Shown piece by piece: positions 53,781-63,189 of a DNA stretch of 64,000 bases. Made by a program: the position numbers and the translations under genes. The DNA lies in contig NZ_AAVU01000004.1 in NCBI RefSeq assembly GCF_000169095.1, positions 175,125 through 239,124 on the forward strand, written 5' to 3'. Within the stretch, counting starts at the first letter, position 1; every line of letters starts with the position of its first letter. The notes beneath the pieces were generated by a model, which worked only from the letters and a program-made list of their open reading frames with translations, ran no database searches and was not told where the DNA came from. Source of the stretch: Lyngbya sp. PCC 8106 (GTDB lineage Bacteria; Cyanobacteriota; Cyanobacteriia; Cyanobacteriales; Microcoleaceae).

Positions 53781-54668
53781 CTATTTAAGAGATTTAGTTC
53801 CCCGCAATAAACCAAACTTAATCAATTCTCGTTCATAGCCTTGACTCATCAACCCTAAAGATAAAGCCGCTTCAATCGTTGTCCAACCCGATGATAATAA
53901 ACCCAGAATTGATTTTAAATTAAAAGCCGAATCAATGACAATATTCCAAAACGGCGCAACCGCTTTTGACCAGTCTGCGGTTTGAATAGAATCAAAGCCA
54001 GTTTTGATCGCAATTGCCTCATATTCCGGTAAAGAAATCACATAAGGTAAAGCATAAACGCGATAAATTTCCGCTAAATGTTTGCGTTCATCATCAGTGA
54101 GTTCAGGCGCCGTTGGCCAGACTGGACGATGACACCAAGTTGCCATCAAAAATAATCCACCCGGCTTTAAAACTCGATAGCATTCCTGTAAAAATTGAAT
54201 TTTATTGGGCATATGTTCGCCGCTTTCGAGTGACCAAACCAAATCAAAGGAATCATCCTCAAACGGCATTTCTAGGGCATTCGCGACTCGAAAATTAACA
54301 TTTTGACTCAACTGGGCGGCTTGGGCGCGTTCAGTCGCCCGGTTCGCCTGGACGGGGCTGAGAGTAATCCCTGTGGCTTGGGCTTGAAACTTTTCAGCTA
54401 AGTATAAAGTGCTACCCCCAATCCCACAACCAATATCTAAAATTTGGGAAAACTTTGATTTTTCCGCCAGGGGTTGACCCTCTGGGCTTTCCATTCCCCA
54501 GGCGAGAAATTCCTCAATCAAATCAATCTGGGCTTGACGTCGCTCTTTGGTGAGGTTTCCTTCCGGGCCATAATAGCCATGGTGCATATGTTCGCCCCAA
54601 ACCTCCTCCCACAGAGTCGAGGAAGCATCGTAGAATTGTTGAATCTGTTGATAAAGTGTTGAGGTCAT
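53781..54668 (-). CDS. Gamma-tocopherol-type methyltransferase
   Basis: The 295-residue enzyme has the SAM-binding loop ILDIGCGIGGSTLYLAEK near residue 75 and GITLSPVQANRATERA, typical of tocopherol O-methyltransferases and related enzymes. MHHGYYG near the start and WSLESGEHMPNK also match that group. C-terminal features (ATWCHRPVWPTAP) fit cyanobacterial gamma-tocopherol methyltransferases, which make alpha-tocopherol. Other quinone or sterol-like substrates cannot be excluded. It is the first gene of a pair with the broken SnoaL-like gene. Confidence 0.82.
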   Translation of the reverse strand: MTSTLYQQIQQFYDASSTLWEEVWGEHMHHGYYGPEGNLTKERRQAQIDLIEEFLAWGMESPEGQPLAEKSKFSQILDIGCGIGGSTLYLAEKFQAQATGITLSPVQANRATERAQAAQLSQNVNFRVANALEMPFEDDSFDLVWSLESGEHMPNKIQFLQECYRVLKPGGLFLMATWCHRPVWPTAPELTDDERKHLAEIYRVYALPYVISLPEYEAIAIKTGFDSIQTADWSKAVAPFWNIVIDSAFNLKSILGLLSSGWTTIEAALSLGLMSQGYERELIKFGLLRGTKSLK

Positions 54669-54906
54669 CGCCCAAGGTATGTGTTTTACTGAAAGTCTAT
54701 TATCAGCCTATTGGTCGTTGCTTGTTCGTCTTGCAACCCCAAATAATCGTGATAATGAAGCATGATTGCACAAAAGTCCTCACAGGGCGAGCGAGATTGA
54801 GTTTTTAAAATCCTCAAGGGAGTCACAGATTACTCCGTCAGACAACAACAGAGACAGCACGAACTGTTGCTCAATCTAAACTCTAAATTCTAGAACTGAA
54901 AATCGA

Positions 54907-56256
54907 ATGACTATATCGAGAACAATTTGCTTAGGCTTCTTGACTGTAATTTCAGCCGGGACTGTCTTGCTGTTGATGCCATTTTCCTTAGGTGAGGAAG
55001 CACTTGTACACAGCCCGATCACCACATTGATCACGGCTTTATTTACCGCGACATCAGCCGTTTGTGTTACGGGTTTATCAGTTGTAAATGTGGGAGAATA
55101 TTATTCCTTTTGGGGACAGTTTGTTTTGATTTTGTTAGTCGAAGTGGGTGCTTTGGGTTACATGACCGCAACGACAATTTTATTGCTAATTATCGGTCGA
55201 AAATTTGGCTTGAGAGATAAACTTGCTTTGCAACAAACTTTAGACACAACTGGATTAGGAGGAGTGGTTTCTCTGGTCAAATCTGTAATCGCTACCATGA
55301 TTTTATTTCAGTTAACGGGAGTTTTCCTATTATTAACAGTTTTTGTGCCAGACTATGGGTTTCAGCAAGGACTATGGCTATCTATTTTTCATAGCGTTAA
55401 TGGATTTAATAATGCTGGATTTAGTTTGTTTGCTGATAGTTTAGTCCGATATGTGACCTCTCCGATGTTGAATCTAACACTTACGACTCTGATTATCTTT
55501 GGTGGTTTAGGATATCAGGTGATTATTGAGTTGTACTTGGGGATACGAGAACGTTTATCCCGAAATCGATCTCACCGGGAGTTTTCCCTTCACTTTAAAG
55601 TTGTCACCAGTACCACATTTTTTCTATTGATTTTAGGAACAATTTTGATTTTTAGTGTAGAGTTTAATAATCCTGATACGCTTGAATCCCTAACTTTATC
55701 TGAAAAGATTATGGCGGCTTGGTTTCAATCTGTGACCATTCGGACGGCAGGTTTTAACACCATTAATACAGGAGGTATGACAGCCGCAGGATTATTTATA
55801 ACTGTAATTTTAATGTTTGTTGGTGCGAGTCCAGGAAGTACCGGAGGTGGAATTAAAACCACCACAGCTAGAGTGTTACTCCAATGTACAAAAGCAACAT
55901 TGCAAGGTCGGGATGAAGTGCTATGCTATCAACGTCAAATTCCAGAGAATTTAATTTTAAAAGCTGTTTCTGTTGTAGTGGGTTCAAGTTTAGTCGTTTT
56001 CTTATCGACTCTTTTCGTCAGTTTATTACAATCAAATTTAGATTTTTCTGAAGTCTTTTTTGAGATTGTTTCTGCATTTGCTACAGTGGGATTATCAACC
56101 GGAATTACTGGACAGTTATCTCCTCCCTCTCAATTAGTTGTCATTGCCACAATGTATATTGGTCGAGTGGGTGTATTGTTATTAATGTTGGCTATCGTTG
56201 GAGATCCCAAACCCACTTCTGTGGACTATCCCGAGGAAAATCTTTTAGTAGGTTAG
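54907..56256 (+). CDS. ktrB: Ktr potassium/sodium transporter membrane subunit
   Basis: KtrB is the ion-conducting subunit of the Ktr K+ uptake system, usually Na+ dependent, important for osmotic stress in cyanobacteria. The 449-residue product has four M1-P-M2 repeats whose pore loops are visible: TSAVCVTGLSVV, VNGFNNAGFSLF, RTAGFNTINTGG and FATVGLSTGITG, each with the selectivity Gly. GASPGSTGGGIKTTT is the intramembrane gating loop. It is followed after 4 bases by its regulatory partner ktrA. Confidence 0.95.
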   Translation: MTISRTICLGFLTVISAGTVLLLMPFSLGEEALVHSPITTLITALFTATSAVCVTGLSVVNVGEYYSFWGQFVLILLVEVGALGYMTATTILLLIIGRKFGLRDKLALQQTLDTTGLGGVVSLVKSVIATMILFQLTGVFLLLTVFVPDYGFQQGLWLSIFHSVNGFNNAGFSLFADSLVRYVTSPMLNLTLTTLIIFGGLGYQVIIELYLGIRERLSRNRSHREFSLHFKVVTSTTFFLLILGTILIFSVEFNNPDTLESLTLSEKIMAAWFQSVTIRTAGFNTINTGGMTAAGLFITVILMFVGASPGSTGGGIKTTTARVLLQCTKATLQGRDEVLCYQRQIPENLILKAVSVVVGSSLVVFLSTLFVSLLQSNLDFSEVFFEIVSAFATVGLSTGITGQLSPPSQLVVIATMYIGRVGVLLLMLAIVGDPKPTSVDYPEENLLVG

Positions 56257-56260
56257 AATA

Positions 56261-56965
56261 ATGAGTTTATCATCCTTAAACTTTTTACGAAATTTTCGCA
56301 CTGAAAAACAGCAATTTGCGATCATTGGAATGGGTCGTTTTGGTCGGGCTGTTGCTTTAACACTTCATAATGCAGGGTATGAAGTTTTAGCCGTTGATCG
56401 CGATGAAAAAAGAGTCAGTCAAGCTTTAAGTAATCGGATCGCTGCCCATGCCATTCAACTCGATTCTACTGAACTCAGTGCCTTAAAAGAAGCGGGAATT
56501 CTTGAGTTTAATACCGTGATTGTAGCGATTGGAAATTATTTAGCAGAAAGTGTAACCACCACGCTCACACTCAAAGAAGCAGGAATCGATTTTGTCGTCG
56601 CTAAAGCATCCTCAGAAACTCACATGAAAATCCTCAAAAAAGTGGGAGCCGATCATGTGGTTTTTCCTGAACGAGAAATGGGATGTGAACTCGCACGGTT
56701 ATTAACAAAACCCCGAATTTTAGATCAGTTTGAACTCGATTCTAATTATAGTATTGTGGAAATGGTCGTTCCCAAAGAATTTGATGGCAAAACAATTGCT
56801 GAGTTAGAATTACGAAGTAAATATGGTTTAACCTTGCTGGTAATTCGGGATGACAAAGATAAATTAGAAATTAATCCCCTTCCCAATCGACGCTTGAAAA
56901 AAGAAACTATAATTGTGGTACTCGGCTCCAATGATGATATTAATCGCTTGATTGAAAAAAACTAG
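56261..56965 (+). CDS. ktrA: Ktr/Trk regulatory subunit with RCK domains
   Basis: KtrA forms a cytoplasmic octameric ring that gates KtrB in response to ATP, ADP or NAD(H). The RCK-N domain has FAIIGMGRFGRAVALTLH near residue 18, with the GxGxxG loop, and VLAVDRDEKRV provides the acidic residue at the end of strand 2. AKASSETHMKILKKVGADHVVFPE and the RCK-C domain (about 150-234) follow. The four-base gap after ktrB shows a single transcript. The start ATG 56261 lies after TTAGTAGG. Confidence 0.95.
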   Translation: MSLSSLNFLRNFRTEKQQFAIIGMGRFGRAVALTLHNAGYEVLAVDRDEKRVSQALSNRIAAHAIQLDSTELSALKEAGILEFNTVIVAIGNYLAESVTTTLTLKEAGIDFVVAKASSETHMKILKKVGADHVVFPEREMGCELARLLTKPRILDQFELDSNYSIVEMVVPKEFDGKTIAELELRSKYGLTLLVIRDDKDKLEINPLPNRRLKKETIIVVLGSNDDINRLIEKN

Positions 56966-57006
56966 CGATCGCATTTAAAAGGGTTGATTTTTCGACTTCA
57001 AGCCCA

Positions 57007-57783
57007 TTAAGTTTGCTCTGAATAAAGGGCTTGATAACATTCATCAGACATCTCAAAATTTGCAGTCACATTCTGAATATCATCGAGATCATCTAAAGCA
57101 TCCATTAATTTCATCAACGATTCTGCTTGATCTTGATCGTTAATTTCAACCGTGTTATTCGGAATCCAGCGTAACTCCGCCTGAACAATGTTAAACCCTT
57201 TCTGTTGTAAAACTTGATTGAGAGTTTCTAAATTCTTTGTGTCTGTAAACACCTCCGCCCCATCTGTATCATCAACTGGGGTTAACTCATAGAATTCTGC
57301 TTCTCCCTCAACGGAGGCTTCGAGTAATTTTTCTTCGTCAATTGGCCCAGCTAAAGTGACAACGCCCTTTTGCTCAAACATCCAACTCACACAGCCTGTT
57401 TCCCCCAAGTTCCCCCCATTTTTATTAAAAGCAGTCCGCAGATCAGCGGCTGTACGATTGCGGTTATCGGTGAGTCCTTCGATTAAAATAGCCACACCTC
57501 CAGTTCCATAGCCTTCATAGCGAATAGCTTCCCATTCGGAACCATCCGCTTCAAAAGTACCTGTCCCCTTCGCGATCGCCCGATCAATATTGTCGTTAGG
57601 AATTCCTGCGGCTTTCGCCTTCTCAATAGCGGTTCTCAGTTGAAAATTAGCCCCCGGATCAGAGCCACCTGTGCGAGCCGCAACAATGATCTCCCGTGAG
57701 ACTTTCGTAAAAACTTTACCTTTTACCGCATCAACTCGGGCTTTTTGGCGTTTGATATTCGCCCACTTACTATGTCCAGCCAT
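57007..57783 (-). CDS. YebC/PmpR family protein
   Basis: YebC-type proteins bind DNA or the ribosome; recent work links the family to translation of proline-rich sequences. The N-terminal MAGHSKWANIKRQKARVDAVKGKVF is diagnostic. GGSDPGANFQLRTAIEKAKAAGIPNDNIDRAI and YEGYGTGGVAILIEGLTDNRNRT follow. The start was moved from 57804 to 57783 because family members begin at MAGHSKW. The 258-residue length is typical. It converges with ktrA, with a HIP1 octamer (GCGATCGC) beginning near 56966. Confidence 0.95.
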   Translation of the reverse strand: MAGHSKWANIKRQKARVDAVKGKVFTKVSREIIVAARTGGSDPGANFQLRTAIEKAKAAGIPNDNIDRAIAKGTGTFEADGSEWEAIRYEGYGTGGVAILIEGLTDNRNRTAADLRTAFNKNGGNLGETGCVSWMFEQKGVVTLAGPIDEEKLLEASVEGEAEFYELTPVDDTDGAEVFTDTKNLETLNQVLQQKGFNIVQAELRWIPNNTVEINDQDQAESLMKLMDALDDLDDIQNVTANFEMSDECYQALYSEQT

Positions 57784-57908
57784 ACCCTCAGACAAACACA
57801 GCAACTTATTATTTTAGTATGAAATCGAAAAAATAGGCTACAGAAGTGATCAGAAGTCGTGAGGTCAAGATATTCCGACCTCCCCTCCCCATCTCCCCCG
57901 TCACTCTA

Positions 57909-60026
57909 TCAATCGCTTTTAACCAGTGTATAAGGAATTCTAATGATAAATTCAGTTCCTCGCTCTAAATCAGAAAAACACTCCAACTGACCTCCATGTT
58001 GCTCAACCACTAAATGATAAGCAATAGATAACCCTAAACGAGTTTCTTGGTCATTTTTCACATTCAATAACGGTTGAAAAACCTGGCGACATTCTTCAGT
58101 TGTCATCCCCGGACTATTATCAGAAATCGAAATTGAAATCAGATCATCTTCTAAGCATTGAGTACGAACTCGAATCAGGGGACGTTTGATCACCTGTCCT
58201 CGAAGTATAGCCGTTTCTATCCGTTCAATACCAAAGGTAATTAAATTTAGAAAGACTTGATTCAACTGACTCGCGTAACACTGAACTCGGGGTAAATCTC
58301 CATACTCTTTAACCAATTCAATACTCGAACGTCCGCCTTTCGCTTGTAAGCGATTTTGTAAAATCATTAAAGCACTGTTGAGTCCTTCGTGAAGATCAAC
58401 AGTTTTCACTTGTGCTTCATTGACATGAGTAAATAAACGCAGCGATCGCACGACATCTCGAATACGTTCTGCACCTAATTTCATCGATTCCAACAACTGA
58501 GGTAAATCTTGCTTAATAAAGCTCAGATCCATCTCCTCTAAAATTTCTTCAATATCTGCTGTCGGCTGCGGATAATTTTGTTGATAAAGTTCCAATAAAC
58601 TCATCACTTCTTGTAGATAGTTCTGAGCATGAGACAAATTCCCAAAAATAAAGTTAACCGGATTATTAACCTCATGGGCAACTCCCGCAACTAACTGACT
58701 CAAAGATAACATTTTCTCTGTTTGAACCAGTTGAGCTTGAGTCCGCTGTAATTGTGCTAATGCTTCTTCTAACTCGACTCGGCGACGGGCTTCTCGTTCC
58801 TCGCTTTGGCGTAGTGCTACCTCCATTTGCTGACGTTGGGTAATATCTAACCCGACAAAAACAGCCGCTTTTCCCCGTTGATACTTCTGAGCAACAATCA
58901 GATAAGTTCGGGGTAAATCTTGAACATTGGCGGTAATTTCTTTAGAGTCAACCCATTTATGATTAGCAAAGAATTGATAAACAAATTGATTGAATTCGGG
59001 GCTGGTTTGTAAAAAACCGACTTCTCGACCAATAAATTCTTCTGCTGGAAAATTATAAGCTTGAGCGAGATGTTTATTCACCCCTAAATAACGTAAATCT
59101 GAACTAATCCAAGAGACTAATCCCGGAACGGCATTTAAAACCGCTTCTAGTTGATCTCGCGAAGCAGTAATGGCTGAATGAGCGGCTTTCTGATCCCCAA
59201 TATCACGAACTAACCAACAAATTAGAGGTAAATTTTCTAAATTTTTAAGATGACTATTTTCTCCAGAAGATTGAGTGTCTAAGTAACTAGCACTCACTTC
59301 CACAGAGATAATTTTGCCGTTTTTTTTCTGATGACAAGACTGGAAACGTATATTTCCTTTTTTCTGAATTTTATTGTAGTGTTCTTGCCAGACAACTGCG
59401 GAAAGATCGGGATCAATCTCGTGTATGTTGAGTTGTAAAAGTTCAGCTTCAGAGTAACCTAGTAAATCACAAGTCGCCGGATTTGCATAACAAACTTGAC
59501 CCTCGGAGGTCAGACAATAAATGGCATCACCTGCTTGATGAATAGCCAGTTGAGCTTGTTGTTGTTCCCGTTCTAATTGTTTGTGTTTGCTCAGATCTTC
59601 AAGATGAACAATCAAACCGCCAATATTTCCCTGATCGGTTAGCCAAGATTGGACATTAAATTTGACCCATCGACTGGCTTGTTCTGGTAATGAGATCAAG
59701 CATTCTATTTCCCACTGTTGGAGGTTTCCAGCCAAGCAATCCTGAACATTTTTGTTCCAGATATCCGGTAAATGGGAAAAGAGTTCATCGTCACAATATC
59801 CGACTAAATTGATACCCTCTTGACCAAAAAGAGTTTGCCACTGTTTAGACACGACAACATATCGCATCTGCCGATCTAACATGGCGACTGCCGTGGGCAT
59901 ATATTCTATGAATTTACCATAATTGCTTTGTTGGGAGGATGAGAGTTCAACAGAGGACTGTGAGACTGGGGAATTGTGGTTAGTGAGGTTTGCCTTGTTT
60001 TTTGGGGTCATGGGTGGAGGCCTCAT
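57909..60026 (-). CDS. Soluble PAS histidine kinase with degenerate ATP-binding site
   Basis: Three PAS-type domains (about 36-150, 158-285 and 290-402) lead through a coiled coil (about 405-440) to a HisKA box with His451 (GVAHEVNNP). The ATPase domain keeps the first N-box Asn594 but Phe598 replaces the usual second Asn. G1 is DNSPGM, and the G2 box reads ETRLGLSI instead of GTGLGLSI. The kinase may thus be weak or act as a scaffold. There are no membrane helices. No response regulator gene adjoins it. The start is ATG 60026 or 60011. Confidence 0.88.
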   Translation of the reverse strand: MRPPPMTPKNKANLTNHNSPVSQSSVELSSSQQSNYGKFIEYMPTAVAMLDRQMRYVVVSKQWQTLFGQEGINLVGYCDDELFSHLPDIWNKNVQDCLAGNLQQWEIECLISLPEQASRWVKFNVQSWLTDQGNIGGLIVHLEDLSKHKQLEREQQQAQLAIHQAGDAIYCLTSEGQVCYANPATCDLLGYSEAELLQLNIHEIDPDLSAVVWQEHYNKIQKKGNIRFQSCHQKKNGKIISVEVSASYLDTQSSGENSHLKNLENLPLICWLVRDIGDQKAAHSAITASRDQLEAVLNAVPGLVSWISSDLRYLGVNKHLAQAYNFPAEEFIGREVGFLQTSPEFNQFVYQFFANHKWVDSKEITANVQDLPRTYLIVAQKYQRGKAAVFVGLDITQRQQMEVALRQSEEREARRRVELEEALAQLQRTQAQLVQTEKMLSLSQLVAGVAHEVNNPVNFIFGNLSHAQNYLQEVMSLLELYQQNYPQPTADIEEILEEMDLSFIKQDLPQLLESMKLGAERIRDVVRSLRLFTHVNEAQVKTVDLHEGLNSALMILQNRLQAKGGRSSIELVKEYGDLPRVQCYASQLNQVFLNLITFGIERIETAILRGQVIKRPLIRVRTQCLEDDLISISISDNSPGMTTEECRQVFQPLLNVKNDQETRLGLSIAYHLVVEQHGGQLECFSDLERGTEFIIRIPYTLVKSD

Positions 60027-60531
60027 GTCTGTATTTTTGGATATTTCCAGTGAGAATTGGGAGTGATCGAGGGATACATGATCGATTACAGGGTGATTTA
60101 TAGTGTTTTCGGAATATTTGTCATGGGCAAACGCCCCTCTAGTTGAGGGGTATTACCCCCTATTGTAGAATTTAAGACTTTGATTAGTCTATATATATTT
60201 CGTAATTTGTTGGAATTTTTAATGAAAATATTGCGAAAATTTGTAACAAACGCTATGGAGACTAGATTGTACGGAGAACAAAAAGGGTAAAATCCTGAAC
60301 ACTATAAACACCTGCAAATATTTCCCGGATACGTCTGATTTCCAAATACGACCGCTTGATCAGGGGTCTAAACGGGAAATTCGGAATCACAGTGTTCAAT
60401 CTTGATGTGGACACCACAAAATAGGTTGATATTTACAACTATACTCGGAGTTTTCAGAAAGTTCTGAGTTTTCTATAATTAAAGCTTGACATTCTCTGAA
60501 CAAACTTTTCAGCTTAACAATTATTATTAGT
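60027..60531. other. Divergent intergenic region with a GC hairpin
   Basis: CCCCTC (60134-60139) and GAGGGG (60145-60150) form a tight stem with a TAGTT loop. The GGGG of this stem could alternatively pair with CCCC at 60156-60159. These may regulate the kinase leader. The remaining sequence is AT-rich with no gene. The ferredoxin promoter should lie after 60400. Confidence 0.5.
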
Positions 60532-60873
60532 ATGGCAGTTTATCAAGTCCGATTCATTAATCAAACCCAAAGTCTTGATCAGATAATCGCAGTACCTGAT
60601 GACGAATACATCCTCGATAGGGCAGAGGATCTCGGTATTCGTTTACCTTCAGGATGTAAAATCGGAAACTGTTCAGTTTGTGTTGCCAAGTTGCTTGTCG
60701 GTGAAGTCGATCAAAGTGAACAAAACTTCTTGAGTTCGTCTGAAATTGAAGCCGGATACACTGTTACCTGTGTTGCTTATCCTCGTTCTGATTGTACATT
60801 ACAAACTCATCAAGAGCAACTTTTATATCAATTTTCTCTCTATTTCCAAGCTGATGATCGTTCATCTACTTAA
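60532..60873 (+). CDS. Plant-type 2Fe-2S ferredoxin
   Basis: The 113-residue product has the cluster-binding pattern of plant-type ferredoxins: LPSGCKIGNCSVC (three Cys near residues 43, 48 and 51) and the fourth Cys in VTCVAYP near 84. The beta-grasp fold start YQVRFINQTQSLDQIIAVPDDEYILDRAEDLGI is normal. It is less acidic than PetF and has a C-terminal extension of about 15 residues, so it is probably an accessory ferredoxin. It stands alone and its partner enzyme is unknown. Confidence 0.92.
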   Translation: MAVYQVRFINQTQSLDQIIAVPDDEYILDRAEDLGIRLPSGCKIGNCSVCVAKLLVGEVDQSEQNFLSSSEIEAGYTVTCVAYPRSDCTLQTHQEQLLYQFSLYFQADDRSST

Positions 60874-61205
60874 TCCTCCTCTTTAAGGTTTAAACTTTAA
60901 ACTTTCACCCAGATTATAGAACTGAACATATTTTAACAAATCCCCATCAAAATGAAGAACTGGGGTAAAATTGAGCTAAGATTAACTCCAAACTAACCCC
61001 TCAAAAAAGAACTGAGTAGAGCCAGCCAATCTAGAATCAGGGGTTAGAGGTAGCGGAGATTAATGAAGATCAATAACAACAAAATAGTGACAGTTGTTGG
61101 AGTCGCAATGTTAAACTCTACACAAGGAAAAACTAAATTTTTGATTTCAGGGACATTTCAAATGAACACCTTTGAAGATAGTATTTGGAGACGGAGAAAA
61201 CAAAA
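60874..61205. other. Intergenic region with a short frame and inverted repeat
   Basis: TAACCCCT (60994-61001) and AGGGGTTA (61039-61046) make an eight-pair inverted repeat with a 37-base loop. A 50-codon frame from ATG 61063 to 61216 overlaps the next gene start by 11 bases; it could be a leader peptide but has no recognisable features. GGAGACGGAG before 61206 provides the ribosome site for the RTX/SGNH gene. Confidence 0.4.
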
Positions 61206-63104
61206 ATGGCGTTAACACCAAACCCCGTGTTAGGTGCTTTAGTTGGAGATGATTCTGCGGAGTTGATAGCACTCACACCAGGACAACTCGCAAGCTTTCC
61301 TCTGGGCGTTATCGCTCTTGGAGGTAATGATACGGTTATCGGAGCCACGGATAGCGAACTAATTAGCGGTAATCAGGGAGCTGATCAACTTTCTGGAGGA
61401 GTTGGAAGTGATACCTTAGTGGGTGGAACTGAAAATGATCTTCTAGACGGACAAGCTGATAACGACTTTTTACTCGGTGACTCAGGCGCCGATTTGCTTC
61501 GAGGAGGAAGGGGTGACGATCAGCTATTTGGCGGCGCAGATAACAACGATATCTTATTCGGAGATGCGGGAAATGATCTCCTTGACGGGGGCTTAGGGAT
61601 TGATGTCGTCACAGGTGGCGAAGGCATCGATATATTCGTACTCGCTCGTCGGGGAGCAGATGTCGATTTCTTCACTGATTTTGAAGATGGTATCGATTTA
61701 ATGCAACTCCCGACCGGAATCACCTTCAACGATTTACAAATATTACCTCGCAATAGCAATGAAACCGTAATTTCATTTGCAGGTGAAGAAATCGCCGTTC
61801 TTGATGATATTGTGCCGTCTGCCATTACACTCGCTGATTTTGTTGGCGGAGAAGGGGGTAATAGCGGAGGTAACGACGGGAGTAACGACGGTGGAAGTGA
61901 GCCAATTGCTCGCGATAGTGGTGTCATTGTCCGACTTGACCAACAATTTCTCTACGACCCCAAATTTGATTCAACCGTCCGCATTATGCCCCTCGGTGAC
62001 TCCATTACCCGAGGTCAAGTGGGTACCAGTGTACCAGAAGAAGTCGAAGAAGGTTATCGTCTGGGACTGTTCAATCGGCTGACTGATTTTGGCTTATCCG
62101 TCGATTTTGTCGGGAGTCAGTCTAGTGGTAGTGAAAACCTTTTCGACAAAGATCATCAAGGACATCCAGGATTTACCAGTAGACAGCTTACTCGCGGTCA
62201 GGGAGATGAGCCGGGTGTTGATGGATGGATACCCGCGGCGAATCCCGAAGTCATTTTGCTGATGGCGGGTACAAATAATTCTAATAATACCGCTGATCAA
62301 ATGATTCAGGATTTGGATAGCTTGATTGACAGAATCTTCAATCAAAATGGTTTTACGGGAGAATTGCTCGTTTCAACAATTCCCCCTTTTAACTCAGAAA
62401 GTCGGTTATCAGAGCGTGTCCCCAATATCGAAGCCTACAATGCTCAAATTCCAACGGTTATTAACAACTATCTTCAGCAAGGAAAAACCATCACCTTTGT
62501 GGATATGTTCAACAGCCCGAATGGGTTAACCGCAGATGACATTACCCCTCCACCCGATGATCGCAACGGCATTCATCCCACGGTTATAGGCTATGACAAA
62601 ATTGCTCAGTTTTGGTTTAATGAACTTCTCGGACGACTCGGTAGCGCAGAACCTCTAAGCGATGTTAATAATGCCACAGGAACCGATTTTAATGATGTGT
62701 TGGTGGGAAGTTCTACGAATAATACTATTGAGGGTCGTCGGGGTAATGATGTAGTTACAGGTGGCGGCGGTGCTGATTTATTTTCCTATGCCACACCCGA
62801 TGCCGGAGTTGATATTATTTCTGATTTTGATGCGACTCAAGGTGATGCTATCGGTATCGCAGTTGCGAATTTTGGCGGGGGTTTAGTTGCAGGAACTTCT
62901 TTAAGTATTACGGCTTCACCGACTGGGACTCTTGTGGCGAGTGGCGCACCGACTCCTTTGGGTAACAATGCTAACTTCCTCTACAATACCTTATCGGGAG
63001 AGTTGAGCTTTGATGTTGATGGTGCAGGCGCTCAACCGAGTGTTCAATTGGCAATACTTACAGGCGCACCTCAATTAAGCGTTAGTCAGTTTTTGATTGC
63101 TTAG
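61206..63104 (+). CDS. RTX protein with central SGNH hydrolase domain
   Basis: Residues about 35-150 are RTX calcium-binding repeats (GGVGSDTLVGG, GGRGDDQLFGG and similar). A Gly/Asn/Asp linker (about 212-232) leads to an SGNH/GDSL hydrolase of the XynB-like type (about 255-475): GDSIT with Ser266, the Gly in GHPGFTS, AGTNN with Asn357, and His457 in NGIHPT. The usual Asp three residues before the His is Asn454 here. A second RTX-like C-terminal region (about 490-632) follows. Type I secretion and ester hydrolysis, perhaps of polysaccharide acetyl groups, are inferred. The start is ATG 61206. Confidence 0.9.
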   Translation: MALTPNPVLGALVGDDSAELIALTPGQLASFPLGVIALGGNDTVIGATDSELISGNQGADQLSGGVGSDTLVGGTENDLLDGQADNDFLLGDSGADLLRGGRGDDQLFGGADNNDILFGDAGNDLLDGGLGIDVVTGGEGIDIFVLARRGADVDFFTDFEDGIDLMQLPTGITFNDLQILPRNSNETVISFAGEEIAVLDDIVPSAITLADFVGGEGGNSGGNDGSNDGGSEPIARDSGVIVRLDQQFLYDPKFDSTVRIMPLGDSITRGQVGTSVPEEVEEGYRLGLFNRLTDFGLSVDFVGSQSSGSENLFDKDHQGHPGFTSRQLTRGQGDEPGVDGWIPAANPEVILLMAGTNNSNNTADQMIQDLDSLIDRIFNQNGFTGELLVSTIPPFNSESRLSERVPNIEAYNAQIPTVINNYLQQGKTITFVDMFNSPNGLTADDITPPPDDRNGIHPTVIGYDKIAQFWFNELLGRLGSAEPLSDVNNATGTDFNDVLVGSSTNNTIEGRRGNDVVTGGGGADLFSYATPDAGVDIISDFDATQGDAIGIAVANFGGGLVAGTSLSITASPTGTLVASGAPTPLGNNANFLYNTLSGELSFDVDGAGAQPSVQLAILTGAPQLSVSQFLIA

Positions 63105-63189
63105 TTTCATTAATAAAAATATTCTTGGGGCGTAACAGTAGCGCCCTAAGTTATTTCAGAATGCTAATGTTAAACGGCTCTCTAATATT

